Source of the DNA: Eubacterium sp.
GTDB taxonomy: Bacteria; Bacillota; Clostridia; Oscillospirales; Ruminococcaceae
Length of the DNA: 53,039 bases
NCBI GenBank assembly: GCA_022511265.1
Contig: JAFLRX010000014.1
Coordinates: 10,493 to 63,531, forward strand
Direction of reading: 5' to 3'
Shown here: one piece after another, positions 35,109 to 43,595 of the stretch
Position numbering within the stretch: the stretch's first letter is position 1
Layout of the letters: every line of letters begins with the position of its first letter
Notes under the pieces: model-generated
The model's input: only the letters and a program-made list of their open reading frames with translations
The model's database searches: none
What the model was told of the DNA's origin: nothing
Program-made: the position numbers and the translations under genes

Positions 35109-36863
35109 ATGTTTAGAGAGCTTGCGAAAAGCATACGGGAATATAAGGCCTCGTCAATAGTCACCCCGATACTTGTATCCTTTGAAGTGGTTTTAGAGTG
35201 TGTTATCCCGTTTGTTATCGCGATTTTGGTAAACGAGGTCAAGGCGGGCTGCGATATGAGCGTGCTGCTGGGCTATGGGCTGATATTGGTGGTGATGGCG
35301 GTTCTGTCGCTGATATTCGGCACCGTTGCGGGCAACACCTGCGCCACAGCGTCCTGCGGACTGGCGAAAAATCTGCGTAAGGATATGTTTGAAAGCATAC
35401 AGAAATATTCATTTGAAAACATTGACAAGTTCCTTACCTCGTCTTTGGTAACAAGAATGACCACCGACGTCACAAATGTACAGATGGCGTATATGATGAT
35501 AATACGCACCGCCATCCGCGCGCCGCTGATGCTGATATTCGCGTTTGTCATGGCGTTTGTCATGGGCGGAAAGATGGCGTGGATATTCCTTGTCGTGCTG
35601 CCGCTGCTGGGCGTGGGGCTGCTGCTGGTAATAAGAAAGGTACATCCCCTGTTCCGCAAGGTGTTCAAAAAATACGATAACCTTAACGCGTCAATTCAAG
35701 AGAACGTAAAGGGCATCCGCGTGGTAAAGTCCTTTGTAAGAGAGGATTACGAGCAGGATAAATTCAACACCGCGGCGGAAGAGGTATGCCGCGACTTTAC
35801 CAAGGCAGAGCGCATACTCGCGCTGAACAACCCGCTTATGCAGTTTTGCATTTACGCGGTAATGGTATTCGTGCTGTCCTTCGGCTCGTACACCATAATC
35901 ACCAGCCACGGGCTGGAGCTGGACATCGGACAGTTTTCTTCACTGCTGACCTACAGCTTTATGATGCTGAGCAGCCTGATGATGTTCTCAATGGTGCTGG
36001 TCATGATAACCATGGCGGGCGAGTCCGGCAAGAGAATAGTTGAGATATTGCAGGAAAAAAGCACCCTCGACAACCCCGAAAACCCGATATATGAGGTAAA
36101 GGACGGCTCGGTAACATTCGAGAACGTAAGCTTTAAGTATTCCGCGACGGCGGAAAAAATGGCGCTGAAGGACATAAATCTTGAGATAAAGTCCGGCGAG
36201 ACGATAGGAATTATCGGCGGTACAGGCTCGTCTAAGTCCTCGCTGATACAGCTTATCTCACGTCTGTATGACGCGACGGAGGGTACTGTAAAGGTCGGCG
36301 GAATTGATGTAAAACAATACGACATCGAGACACTTAGAAATCAGGTATCGGTGGTATTGCAGAAGAACATACTGTTCTCCGGCACGATAAAGGAAAACCT
36401 GCGCTGGGGCGACAAAAACGCCACCGACGAGGAGATAAAGCAGGCGTGCGAAATGGCATGCGCGGATGAGTTTATATCCACCTTCCCCGACGGATATGAT
36501 ACATATATCGAGCAGGGCGGCGCGAACGTCTCCGGCGGACAGAAACAGAGACTGTGTATCGCGCGTGCGCTGCTGAAAAAGCCTAAGATACTTATTTTAG
36601 ACGACTCCACCAGCGCGGTAGACACCAAGACCGATGCCAAGATACGCAAGGCGATGAAGGAATACATACCCGAGACAACCAAGTTCATCATTGCGCAGCG
36701 TACCGCCTCGGTAGAGGACGCAGACCGCATAATCGTTATGGAGGGCGGCATGATAAACGCCGTCGGCACACATGACGAGCTGATGGCAGGCAACGAAATA
36801 TACCGCGAGATCTATATTTCGCAGAACAAGGCGGATAAGGAAGGCGGTGAGGATAATGAGTAA
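35109..36863 (+). CDS. ABC exporter half-transporter with degenerate ATPase site
   Basis: A 584-residue type IV ABC exporter: six helices at ~10-310, then a nucleotide-binding domain with Walker A GGTGSSKSS (~370), signature VSGGQKQR, and Walker B ILILDDSTSAVD. The catalytic Glu after Walker B is Asp, and the H-loop His is Gln (IIAQRTASV). These are the features of the non-catalytic subunit in heterodimeric exporters such as TM287/TM288 or LmrCD. ATG 35109 follows AAAGGAG; the in-frame GTG at 35079 lacks one. It overlaps the partner gene by 8 bases. Probably exports drugs, lipids or peptides. Confidence 0.9.
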   Translation: MFRELAKSIREYKASSIVTPILVSFEVVLECVIPFVIAILVNEVKAGCDMSVLLGYGLILVVMAVLSLIFGTVAGNTCATASCGLAKNLRKDMFESIQKYSFENIDKFLTSSLVTRMTTDVTNVQMAYMMIIRTAIRAPLMLIFAFVMAFVMGGKMAWIFLVVLPLLGVGLLLVIRKVHPLFRKVFKKYDNLNASIQENVKGIRVVKSFVREDYEQDKFNTAAEEVCRDFTKAERILALNNPLMQFCIYAVMVFVLSFGSYTIITSHGLELDIGQFSSLLTYSFMMLSSLMMFSMVLVMITMAGESGKRIVEILQEKSTLDNPENPIYEVKDGSVTFENVSFKYSATAEKMALKDINLEIKSGETIGIIGGTGSSKSSLIQLISRLYDATEGTVKVGGIDVKQYDIETLRNQVSVVLQKNILFSGTIKENLRWGDKNATDEEIKQACEMACADEFISTFPDGYDTYIEQGGANVSGGQKQRLCIARALLKKPKILILDDSTSAVDTKTDAKIRKAMKEYIPETTKFIIAQRTASVEDADRIIVMEGGMINAVGTHDELMAGNEIYREIYISQNKADKEGGEDNE

Positions 36864-38760
36864 TAAACCCGCGGGCAGACCCAAGGCGAAAAAAGGCACT
36901 ATCAAGCGTGTGCTGAAAACCATGCGGGAATTTTACCCGTTTATGTTCCCGTTCGCGATATTCTGCATTGTCTTCAACGCGATAATCAGCTCGGTGCCGT
37001 CGATATTTATGCAGAACATAATCGCGCTTATCGAGCAGAACATCGAGACCGGCGACTGGGAGGGCGTAAGCGCGCAGATATTCAGCTTTATCTTCATTCT
37101 GATATTCTTCTATGTAGTCTCGCTGGCGGCGGGCACGCTGTTTAACCAGCTGATGGCGATAATCACACAGGGCACGCTGAAAAAGCTGCGCCAAAAGATG
37201 TTCGGCGGTATGCAAAAGCTGCCGATAAAGTACTTTGACACCAACAACCACGGCGATATAATGAGCCACTACACCAACGACATAGACACGCTGCGCCAGA
37301 TGATATCTCAAAGCTTTCCGCAGCTGCTTATCTCGGCTATCAGCGTGGCGACCGTATTCTGTATAATGGTGTACTACTGTCTGTGGCTGACGCTGGTGGT
37401 GCTGGTCGGCGTGGCCGTCATGCTTGTCTTCACCAAAAAGCTGGGCGGCGGCTCGGCAAAGCACTTTTTCCGTCAGCAGCAGGCGCTGGGTAAGGAAGAA
37501 GGCTTTATCGAAGAGATAATGAACGGTCAGAAGGTAGTAAAGGTGTTCTGCCACGAGGCGGAAAGCATAGCGGATTTTGACCGTCTCAATGACGCGCTGT
37601 ATACCGAATCACGCCAGGCGAACAGATACGCCAACGCACTCGGCCCGGTGCTGAACAACATCGGCAATGTGCTGTACGCGATAGTCGCTATCGTGGGCGG
37701 CGTACTGCTGCTGGCGAATGTGCCGAATGTCAGCGTCTCCGGCATGGCAATAGGCATCAGCATTGTTGTACCTTTCCTTAATATGACAAGGCAGTTTGCC
37801 GGCAACATCAGTCAGGTGTCATTCCAGGTGAACTCTGTGGTAATGGGTCTTGCGGGCGCAGAGCGTATCTTTGACCTTATGGACCAGCAGCCCGAATCGG
37901 ACGAGGGATATGTAACACTGGTAAACGCCACCGAAAAGGACGGCGAGCTGACCGAGTGCGAGGAATGGACCGGCACATGGGCATGGAAGCACCCGCACAA
38001 GGACGGCACAACTACTTATGTCAAGCTGAACGGCGACGTGCGGCTGTACGATGTGGATTTTGCCTACGTTGAGGGCAAGCCGGTGCTGCATAACGTCTCA
38101 CTGTACGCAAAGCCGGGACAAAAGGCGGCGTTCGTCGGTGCGACCGGCGCGGGCAAGACCACCATAACCAACCTGCTCAACCGCTTTTACGACATCGCCG
38201 ACGGCAAGATACGCTATGACGGCATCAACATAAACAAGATAAAGAAAGACGACCTGCGCCGTGCGCTGGGTATCGTGCTTCAGGATGTCAATCTGTTTAC
38301 CGGTACGGTAATGGAAAATATCCGTTACGGCAACCTGTACGCGACGGATGAAGAATGCATCGCAGCCGCGCGGCTGGCGGGTGCGGACGACTTTATCACC
38401 CGTCTGCCGGAGGGATACCAGACCATGCTGTCCGGCAACGGTGCAAACCTGTCGCAGGGTCAGCGTCAGCTGCTGTCCATCGCGCGTGCCGCGGTGGCTG
38501 ACCCGCCGGTAATGATATTGGACGAGGCGACCTCGTCAATAGACACAAGGACCGAGGCGATAGTACAGGCGGGCATGGACGCGCTGATGTACGGCAGGAC
38601 GGTATTCGTTATCGCGCACAGGCTATCCACCGTCAAGAACTCGGATGTTATCATTGTGCTTGACCACGGACGTATAATCGAGCGCGGCAACCATGACGAG
38701 CTTATCGCGCAGCAGGGTCAATATTACCAGCTGTACACAGGTGCGTTTGAATTAGAGTAA
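36856..38760 (+). CDS. ABC exporter half-transporter, catalytic partner
   Basis: A 634-residue ABC exporter with six helices and a canonical nucleotide-binding domain: Walker A GATGAGKTT, signature LSQGQRQ, Walker B VMILDEATSSID and H-loop VIAHRLSTV. An insertion of ~35 residues with Trp-rich EEWTGTWAWKHPHKDG lies between membrane and ATPase domains. It pairs with the preceding subunit, which has the degenerate site. ATG 36856 is preferred over GTG 36847. Confidence 0.92.
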   Translation: MSNKPAGRPKAKKGTIKRVLKTMREFYPFMFPFAIFCIVFNAIISSVPSIFMQNIIALIEQNIETGDWEGVSAQIFSFIFILIFFYVVSLAAGTLFNQLMAIITQGTLKKLRQKMFGGMQKLPIKYFDTNNHGDIMSHYTNDIDTLRQMISQSFPQLLISAISVATVFCIMVYYCLWLTLVVLVGVAVMLVFTKKLGGGSAKHFFRQQQALGKEEGFIEEIMNGQKVVKVFCHEAESIADFDRLNDALYTESRQANRYANALGPVLNNIGNVLYAIVAIVGGVLLLANVPNVSVSGMAIGISIVVPFLNMTRQFAGNISQVSFQVNSVVMGLAGAERIFDLMDQQPESDEGYVTLVNATEKDGELTECEEWTGTWAWKHPHKDGTTTYVKLNGDVRLYDVDFAYVEGKPVLHNVSLYAKPGQKAAFVGATGAGKTTITNLLNRFYDIADGKIRYDGININKIKKDDLRRALGIVLQDVNLFTGTVMENIRYGNLYATDEECIAAARLAGADDFITRLPEGYQTMLSGNGANLSQGQRQLLSIARAAVADPPVMILDEATSSIDTRTEAIVQAGMDALMYGRTVFVIAHRLSTVKNSDVIIVLDHGRIIERGNHDELIAQQGQYYQLYTGAFELE

Positions 38761-38768
38761 TAACCTAT

Positions 38769-38799
38769 AACTCTGCCATCAAAAGTGGCAGAGTTTTTA
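38769..38799 (+). terminator. Terminator of the ABC exporter operon
   Basis: AACTCTGCCA pairs with TGGCAGAGTT, followed by a T run, 8 bases after the stop. Confidence 0.9.
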
Positions 38800-38812
38800 T
38801 TTGCTTTTACAA

Positions 38813-38842
38813 TTGACAAGCACAATGAAAATATGCTATAAT
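38813..38842 (+). promoter_or_regulatory. Promoter of the amino-acid ABC importer
   Basis: TTGACA and TATAAT with an 18-base spacer; the start codon is 76 bases further on. Confidence 0.85.
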
Positions 38843-38845
38843 CAA

Positions 38846-38881
38846 TTAGCTTGTTAATACTATACTTTATTAGCTTGCTAA
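38846..38881 (+). promoter_or_regulatory. Tandem operator-like palindromes
   Basis: TTAGCTTGTTAA (38846-38857) and TTAGCTTGCTAA (38870-38881) are two copies of the same 12-bp palindrome, centres 24 bases apart, just downstream of the -10 box. Position fits repression of transcription start or early elongation. The regulator is not identifiable here. Confidence 0.55.
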
Positions 38882-38917
38882 AGTGAGAAAAGTAAAAAGA
38901 CTAAAAGGAGAAAACTT

Positions 38918-39700
38918 ATGAAGAAATTAGCAATGATACTTGCTGCGGTTATGGCTGCGCTGAGCTTTACCGCATGCTCCGGCAGTGCTTCTGATTCTGA
39001 TACAGAGTATGTAAAGAACAAAGGAACACTGATAGTCGGCATGACCGACTTTGCGCCGATGGACTACAGGGACGGCAACGAATGGGTAGGCTTTGACGCG
39101 GATATGGCAAAAGCATTTGCCGCTGACCTCGGCGTAGAGGTAGAGTTTATCGAGATAACCTGGGGCAACAAGCACATGGAGCTGGACAACAAGTCTATCG
39201 ACATTGTATGGAACGGTATGACCCTCACTGACGATGTAAAAGAGCTTATGGCCACCAGCGAGCCCTACTGCAAGAACGCGCAGGTAGTAGTTACCAAGGC
39301 TGACGTTGCAGGCAATTACAAGTCGGTTGACGACATCAAGTCGCTTTCCTTTGCGGTAGAGGACGGTTCCGCAGGCGCAGAGGCACTGGACGAGATAGAT
39401 GTTACATACACCGCCGTTGACACGCAGGCAAAGGCACTGATGGAGGTTGCCTCCGGCAGCGTGGACGCGTGCGTTATCGACCTGCTGATGGCAGGCGCGA
39501 TGATAGGTGAAGGCACCAGCTATGACAATCTGAATATGACCGAGGTAAGCCTTTCCGATGAGGTATACGGCGTAGGCTTCCGTAAGGACAGCGACCTTGT
39601 TGATACCTTCAACACTTTCTGGGCTAAGGCGTACAGTGACGGCACGGTAATGACCACCGCCGAAAAGTACGGCATAGCTAAGAATATGATCGCTAAGTAA
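38918..39700 (+). CDS. Amino-acid ABC transporter substrate-binding lipoprotein
   Basis: A 260-residue family 3 solute-binding protein. The N-terminus has a lipoprotein signal with lipobox SFTAC (Cys20), so it is tethered outside the membrane. The motif GTLIVGMTDFAPMDYRDGNEWVGFDADMAKAFA is typical of polar amino-acid binders, as is the SVDDIKSLSFAVEDGSAG segment. Exact ligand unknown. First gene of a three-gene operon. Confidence 0.92.
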   Translation: MKKLAMILAAVMAALSFTACSGSASDSDTEYVKNKGTLIVGMTDFAPMDYRDGNEWVGFDADMAKAFAADLGVEVEFIEITWGNKHMELDNKSIDIVWNGMTLTDDVKELMATSEPYCKNAQVVVTKADVAGNYKSVDDIKSLSFAVEDGSAGAEALDEIDVTYTAVDTQAKALMEVASGSVDACVIDLLMAGAMIGEGTSYDNLNMTEVSLSDEVYGVGFRKDSDLVDTFNTFWAKAYSDGTVMTTAEKYGIAKNMIAK

Positions 39701-39720
39701 TAAGTTGATATTTTGACCGT

Positions 39721-39749
39721 ACAAGGCAGAGGCGTCGCCCCTGCCTTGT
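39721..39749 (+). promoter_or_regulatory. Intercistronic hairpin between binding protein and permease genes
   Basis: ACAAGGCAG pairs with CTGCCTTGT and GGCG with GCC inside it. No T tract follows. In transporter operons such hairpins protect the upstream mRNA end and favour excess binding protein. Confidence 0.55.
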
Positions 39750-39772
39750 GTCGGTTTTGAACGGAGATAAAA

Positions 39773-40414
39773 ATGTCATTTTGGGAAGTAAACTTGACCC
39801 TTTTAGAGGGTCTGATAACTACGGCGGAGCTGTTCTTTCTGACGCTGCTTTTCGCCCTGCCGCTGGGACTTATCATATGTCTGGGCTCGATGAGCAAGAT
39901 AAGCCCTATCCGCTGGGTGGTAAAGACAATCGTATGGATAGTGCGCGGCTCGCCGCTGATGTTACAGATACTTATCGTATACTACGGACCCGGGCTGATG
40001 TTTAACTGGCCGCTGCTGCCGAGATTTACTGCGGCGCTGGTCACCTTTGTGATAAACTACGCCTGCTATTTTTCCGAGATATACCGCGGCGGCATACAGT
40101 CGATACCCAAAGGCCAGTACGAGGCGGGACAGGTTCTGGGCATGACCCGCCCGCAGGTATTCTTCAAGGTAATACTGTTGCAGCTGGTAAAACGTGTCGT
40201 ACCCCCGATGGGCAACGAGCTTATCACGCTGGTAAAGGACACCGCGCTGGTGCGTGTAATTGCCGTATACGAGATAATATGGATGGGCGAGTCTTTTATC
40301 AAAAAGGGTATGATATGGCCGCTGTTTTACACCGCGGTGTTCTATCTCGCGCTTAACGGCATACTGACGCTGGTGCTGGGGCGCATCGAGAAAAAGCTGG
40401 ACTATTTCCATTGA
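39773..40414 (+). CDS. Amino-acid ABC transporter permease
   Basis: A 213-residue HisM-type permease with about five helices. The TTAELFFLTLLFALPLG start and the EAA loop (YEAGQVLGMTRPQVFFKVILLQ) that contacts the ATPase are clear. It probably works as a homodimer, as only one permease gene is present. Confidence 0.93.
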   Translation: MSFWEVNLTLLEGLITTAELFFLTLLFALPLGLIICLGSMSKISPIRWVVKTIVWIVRGSPLMLQILIVYYGPGLMFNWPLLPRFTAALVTFVINYACYFSEIYRGGIQSIPKGQYEAGQVLGMTRPQVFFKVILLQLVKRVVPPMGNELITLVKDTALVRVIAVYEIIWMGESFIKKGMIWPLFYTAVFYLALNGILTLVLGRIEKKLDYFH

Positions 40415-40429
40415 TAGGAGGGAAAAATT

Positions 40430-41212
40430 ATGCCGTTCTTAGAAGTACATAACATCCACAAAAGCTTTGGGAAAAACGAGATACTTAAAGGTATAGATTT
40501 TTCTCTTGACGAGGGAAAGGTGCTGGCGATAATCGGCTCCTCCGGCAGCGGTAAGACAACGCTGCTGCGGTGCATCACCCATCTCGAGCAAGCCGAAAAG
40601 GGCTTGATAACGGTGGACGGGAAAACGGCGTTTGACGCAGAGGACACCATCACCCTTACCAAAGCCGAAAAACGCGCGCGCCAGCTTAATTTCGGGCTGG
40701 TGTTTCAGTCCTTTAACCTCTTCCCGCAGTATAATGTGCTGGAAAACGTCACACTGGCTATGAAGCTACAGGCAAAAGAGCTGCCGCAGTTCAAGGAGAA
40801 CAAGACGGATATACTGGATAAGATAGACAAAGAGGCACGACGGATAATCGCCGACGTCGGTCTGTCGGAAAAGCTGAACAACTACCCCTGCGAGCTGTCC
40901 GGCGGACAGCAGCAGCGTGTGGCCATTGCCCGCGCGCTGGCGATGAGACCGAGGATATTATGCTTTGACGAGCCGACCTCCGCCCTTGACCCCGAGCTGA
41001 CAAACGAGGTGCTGGCTGTCATCAAGGGACTGACCGAGTTAAACATTACCATGATCATAGTGACCCACGAAATGCGCTTTGCGCAGGAGGTGTCCGATAA
41101 GATCATCTTTATGGACGGCGGCGTTATCTGTGCCGAGGGCAGCCCCGAGCAGATATTCGCGCAGTCAGATAACGCGAGACTTAACGACTTTTTGGGAAGC
41201 TTTCAGAACTAA
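40430..41212 (+). CDS. Amino-acid ABC transporter ATPase
   Basis: A 260-residue GlnQ-type ATPase: Walker A GSSGSGKTT (~36), LVFQSFNLFPQYNVLENV, signature LSGGQQQRVAIARAL, Walker B CFDEPTSALDPEL, H-loop VTHEM. It powers the importer encoded by the two preceding genes. A 20-residue insertion (LKAKELPQFKENKTDIL region) precedes the signature. Good ribosome site (GGAGGG). Confidence 0.95.
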   Translation: MPFLEVHNIHKSFGKNEILKGIDFSLDEGKVLAIIGSSGSGKTTLLRCITHLEQAEKGLITVDGKTAFDAEDTITLTKAEKRARQLNFGLVFQSFNLFPQYNVLENVTLAMKLQAKELPQFKENKTDILDKIDKEARRIIADVGLSEKLNNYPCELSGGQQQRVAIARALAMRPRILCFDEPTSALDPELTNEVLAVIKGLTELNITMIIVTHEMRFAQEVSDKIIFMDGGVICAEGSPEQIFAQSDNARLNDFLGSFQN

Positions 41213-41247
41213 AAAAAAAGAGCTGTTGCAATGCAACAGCTTTTTTT
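41213..41247 (+). terminator. Bidirectional terminator
   Basis: AGCTGTTGC pairs with GCAACAGCT, with A runs before and T runs after. It serves the importer operon on plus and the small-gene operon on minus, whose stop is at 41250. Confidence 0.9.
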
Positions 41248-41249
41248 AG

Positions 41250-41600
41250 TCAAAGCGAATAGCCGCTGTTTATATCAAACGGCATAATAAGCAGCCGGAC
41301 GATATCCTTATAATAATTTCTGAACATCCAGCCGTTTGCTTTCCCGCAGTTTTCTATTGTGTTAAACTCCCAGTACGCATAATACTTAACGCACTTGACT
41401 ATCTTGGTAAGCTCTCTCGGCGGGTCGCCGTTGTCGATATCCACTCCGTCAAAGGTGTAAAATCGCCGGAAATATCTTATTCCGACACATCCCTCCTGCC
41501 TTGCCTGCTCCTCCTTAAAGGTCTCGACCAACGCCTCAAAATCCGCGGTTTTCTCAGGCTTCACCTGAAATAACAGCATCTCGGTAAAAGTATTGTTCAT
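41250..41600 (-). CDS. Putative ABM-fold small protein
   Basis: A 116-residue protein beginning MNNTFTEMLLFQVKPEKTADFEALVE, which resembles antibiotic-biosynthesis-monooxygenase-like dimeric ferredoxin-fold proteins. The C-terminal half (YYAYWEFNTIENCGKANG) also fits. Enzyme activity is not certain; many are of unknown role. The frame opens at 41654, but ATG 41600 follows GGAGAG and leaves a 16-base gap to the upstream gene. Second gene of a two-gene operon. Confidence 0.65.
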   Translation of the reverse strand: MNNTFTEMLLFQVKPEKTADFEALVETFKEEQARQEGCVGIRYFRRFYTFDGVDIDNGDPPRELTKIVKCVKYYAYWEFNTIENCGKANGWMFRNYYKDIVRLLIMPFDINSGYSL

Positions 41601-41616
41601 AGCTCTCTCCTGATTG

Positions 41617-41814
41617 TCAGAGCAGCTCAAGTGCCCGCTTGTACAACGGGTCAAGCCCGCACCCGCAGCTGCCGCATTCCTCGTCTGCCTGTTTTATTGC
41701 CGCTGTCAAAGCGGCTTTATCCGCACTTCCGTCAAGCCACTGCTGTGCAGGGACGGATATCAAGTCCCACCCGGACTCTGCGAATTTTTCCATTATTGCT
41801 TTTAATTCTTCCAT
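41617..41814 (-). CDS. Small hypothetical protein with C-terminal CGSCGCG motif
   Basis: A 65-residue protein, helical, ending with a cysteine cluster (ECGSCGCGLDPLYKRALELL) that could bind a metal or form disulfides. Family not recognised. ATG 41814 lies after AAGGAG and is chosen over the in-frame start at 41889. Confidence 0.6.
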   Translation of the reverse strand: MEELKAIMEKFAESGWDLISVPAQQWLDGSADKAALTAAIKQADEECGSCGCGLDPLYKRALELL

Positions 41815-41864
41815 TATGCTTTCTCCTTGATAGCACGGTATGTTGTTTTGTATAATTTTAGCAT

Positions 41865-41896
41865 AATAAATATGACAGCTGTATGTCATATTTATT
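41865..41896 (-). promoter_or_regulatory. Perfect 13-bp inverted repeat upstream of the small-gene operon
   Basis: AATAAATATGACA (41865-41877) and its exact reverse complement (41884-41896) flank a 6-base spacer. A minus-strand promoter (ATGACA, 18 bases, TATGCT) would overlap it, so it may be an operator; it could also form a hairpin. Confidence 0.5.
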
Positions 41897-41936
41897 TGGA
41901 TTGAAAGAATTTTTCGCTTGCGAATTTACGGGCCGC

Positions 41937-42287
41937 CTATTTTTCCTCAATCTCCGCATAAATCCGCTTGTCTGTTTCGACGTGCACCAACTTACCTTTA
42001 TCGTCAACGATAAGATACTGTAAATAGTATTCTTTCACTATGCTGTGACAACACCCCAGTGAGCGCCTAACATTGCGCTGCACGGTAGATTTGTGCCTGC
42101 CAAGTGCGGTCAGCCCTTCCTCCAGCGTATTGTATGTCTCACAGTCGTCTATCGGCTCGGCACAAGTCGACCTGTATCGTGTGCAGCCCGGCACTATCTC
42201 CGCATCGGGTCGCAGCAAGCATGGCTCAGTGACATATATACGATAAACAACATAATAATCAAAACCGCCGAAATTTAATATTTCCAT
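41937..42287 (-). CDS. Hypothetical protein, cysteine-containing
   Basis: A 116-residue soluble protein with no recognised family. Visible features: a beta-rich N-terminal half (FDYYVVYRIYVTEP), paired cysteines (RSTC, DDC, GCCHS) and a basic helix (GRHKSTVQRNVRRS). ATG 42287 has GAGG ~10 nt upstream. Monocistronic with its own promoter. Confidence 0.6.
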   Translation of the reverse strand: MEILNFGGFDYYVVYRIYVTEPCLLRPDAEIVPGCTRYRSTCAEPIDDCETYNTLEEGLTALGRHKSTVQRNVRRSLGCCHSIVKEYYLQYLIVDDKGKLVHVETDKRIYAEIEEK

Positions 42288-42320
42288 ATTACTGTAACCT
42301 CGCCACGCTTTGTTACGTTT

Positions 42321-42350
42321 ATTATAACAAAATTCACGAGCGCCTGTCAT
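42321..42350 (-). promoter_or_regulatory. Promoter of the 116-residue hypothetical gene
   Basis: Minus-strand ATGACA and TATAAT with an 18-base spacer, 33 bases before the start. Confidence 0.7.
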
Positions 42351-42570
42351 TGACATTTATTTACAAAAAATTTCATAAAACTTTGTTTATTAATTTTGTA
42401 ACAAAACGAGAAAACCATAATTATAATAGTACAGTAATATTTCCTATTGTAATCGGTATCAAAAGCTATTTTTTTCAGCTTAAAAACAACATATCTTATT
42501 ATACACAAGTAACACTTAGAGCAAAAAAACAGTGTTTTTTTGCTTGCTTTTTGAAAAATTTTATAAAAAA

Positions 42571-42606
42571 CGAACCTATTTCCGACAAGGATAAGGTTCG
42601 GTTTTT
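42571..42606 (+). terminator. Orphan terminator-like hairpin
   Basis: CGAACCT pairs with AGGTTCG and is followed by GTTTTTATC; a run of A precedes it. No gene ends here on either strand. Confidence 0.55.
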
Positions 42607-42758
42607 ATCGTGGCGGATGTTTAGTGAGTAGTATAACCCCCATAACCCATTATTAAAATCGTCCGCGCAGCGGACATATCACTGCTTCACTATAACTTAT
42701 TACTTTCCAAAAAACAACTGTTGACTTTTTAGTGAAAAGTGAAGAAGTAATAAATAAA

Positions 42759-42788
42759 ATCGACAATCCTCTGTTGAGAATTGTCGAT
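42759..42788 (-). terminator. Terminator of the P-loop gene
   Basis: ATCGACAAT pairs with ATTGTCGAT; on the minus strand TTTTATTTATT follows. It lies ~130 bases past the P-loop gene stop. Confidence 0.7.
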
Positions 42789-42917
42789 CTTTGAAATGGG
42801 GCACGAAATATATCTCTCAGGATATGAGCTCGAACCCTCGTATAAAGTTGCATACATCACAAACGCGGCTGTGAAAAGATGCGTACTCTTTTATCGGAAA
42901 AAAAGATAAAAACATCT

Positions 42918-43562
42918 TTATGCAAGATTGAAATGTTTCTCGATCTTCTCCAATGTTTTTTCTATAGTATCATCTTCTCTGCGCTCAATGCAGTAAAAGC
43001 CGCTGTCATAATACGATCGTCTCACTTCCGCCGAATTAAAATGCAATGCCTCCACAACATTTTTGAACAGTTTATCGCCATCCGGAAACGACAGAATAAA
43101 TTGATAAACTTCTTGTTTGTCCTCTCGATCGAAGTAGTGTTTTCTTGTCATTTCTTCCGGCGCAAACAGCAAAATGACACGGGAATGGTCCGAAATTTTG
43201 CGAAGCACATCCGGCGATATTCCGACATCCGCAATTACCTTTTGATTTTGCGAGAGCTTGATCAAATCCATAATTGCAAATTCAGATTGTTCCGTCAAGT
43301 CATCACTCATCCATTGACTGTATTGCTTTGGGGATCGTGCGAAAAATTCGTGCAAATCGCTTCGGTCAATACACATGGCCGGTTGAAATTCGCGATTTGC
43401 AATGGCGGCGTACTCATCGTAATGATCGCCCTGACGATAGCGCGCGAAACCGTATTTCTTCTCAATCAGCTTAGCCATCGTGGTCTTTCCGCCATATGCG
43501 CCGCCGCTGAGGAAGTAAACGTTTTTCAGTTGTTCTTTAAGAATATTATCCGATATGTTCAT
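42918..43562 (-). CDS. P-loop NTPase, kinase-like
   Basis: A 214-residue protein with Walker A SGGAYGGKTT at ~19-28 and an Asp-containing strand (KVIADVG, ~110) as in small-molecule kinases of the AAA_18/shikimate-kinase-like fold. Later R-rich helices could form a lid. It may phosphorylate a nucleoside, sugar or antibiotic; no substrate can be assigned. Stands alone between the AT-rich stretch and tRNA-Leu. Confidence 0.7.
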   Translation of the reverse strand: MNISDNILKEQLKNVYFLSGGAYGGKTTMAKLIEKKYGFARYRQGDHYDEYAAIANREFQPAMCIDRSDLHEFFARSPKQYSQWMSDDLTEQSEFAIMDLIKLSQNQKVIADVGISPDVLRKISDHSRVILLFAPEEMTRKHYFDREDKQEVYQFILSFPDGDKLFKNVVEALHFNSAEVRRSYYDSGFYCIERREDDTIEKTLEKIEKHFNLA

Positions 43563-43595
43563 ATGTGCAGTCTCCTTTTACATGAAAATGTTGAT

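Larger units (their letters stand above)
42351..42917. other. AT-rich gene-poor stretch with hairpins
   Basis: No convincing gene. The stretch is far richer in A and T than its surroundings, especially 42360-42560. It holds a perfect 11-bp inverted repeat (42520-42544), a terminator-like hairpin (42571-42606), a short GC hairpin GTCCGC/GCGGAC (~42660-42676) and a terminator on the minus strand (42759-42788). No promoter, start or ribosome site supports the 93-codon plus-strand frame here. Confidence 0.6.

Noticed and set aside
36736-37554. 272-codon minus-strand ORF opposite the ABC exporter
   Set aside because: Antisense to conserved ABC motifs; no promoter, ribosome site or known family.
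42350-42631. 93-codon plus-strand ORF in the AT-rich stretch
   Set aside because: No ribosome site, no promoter, and composition typical of noncoding AT-rich DNA; it runs through a perfect hairpin and a terminator.
42800-42840. tRNA-like fragment (GGTTCGAGCTC on the minus strand)
   Set aside because: Only a T-loop-like string is present; the arms do not pair and no acceptor or anticodon arm can be found.
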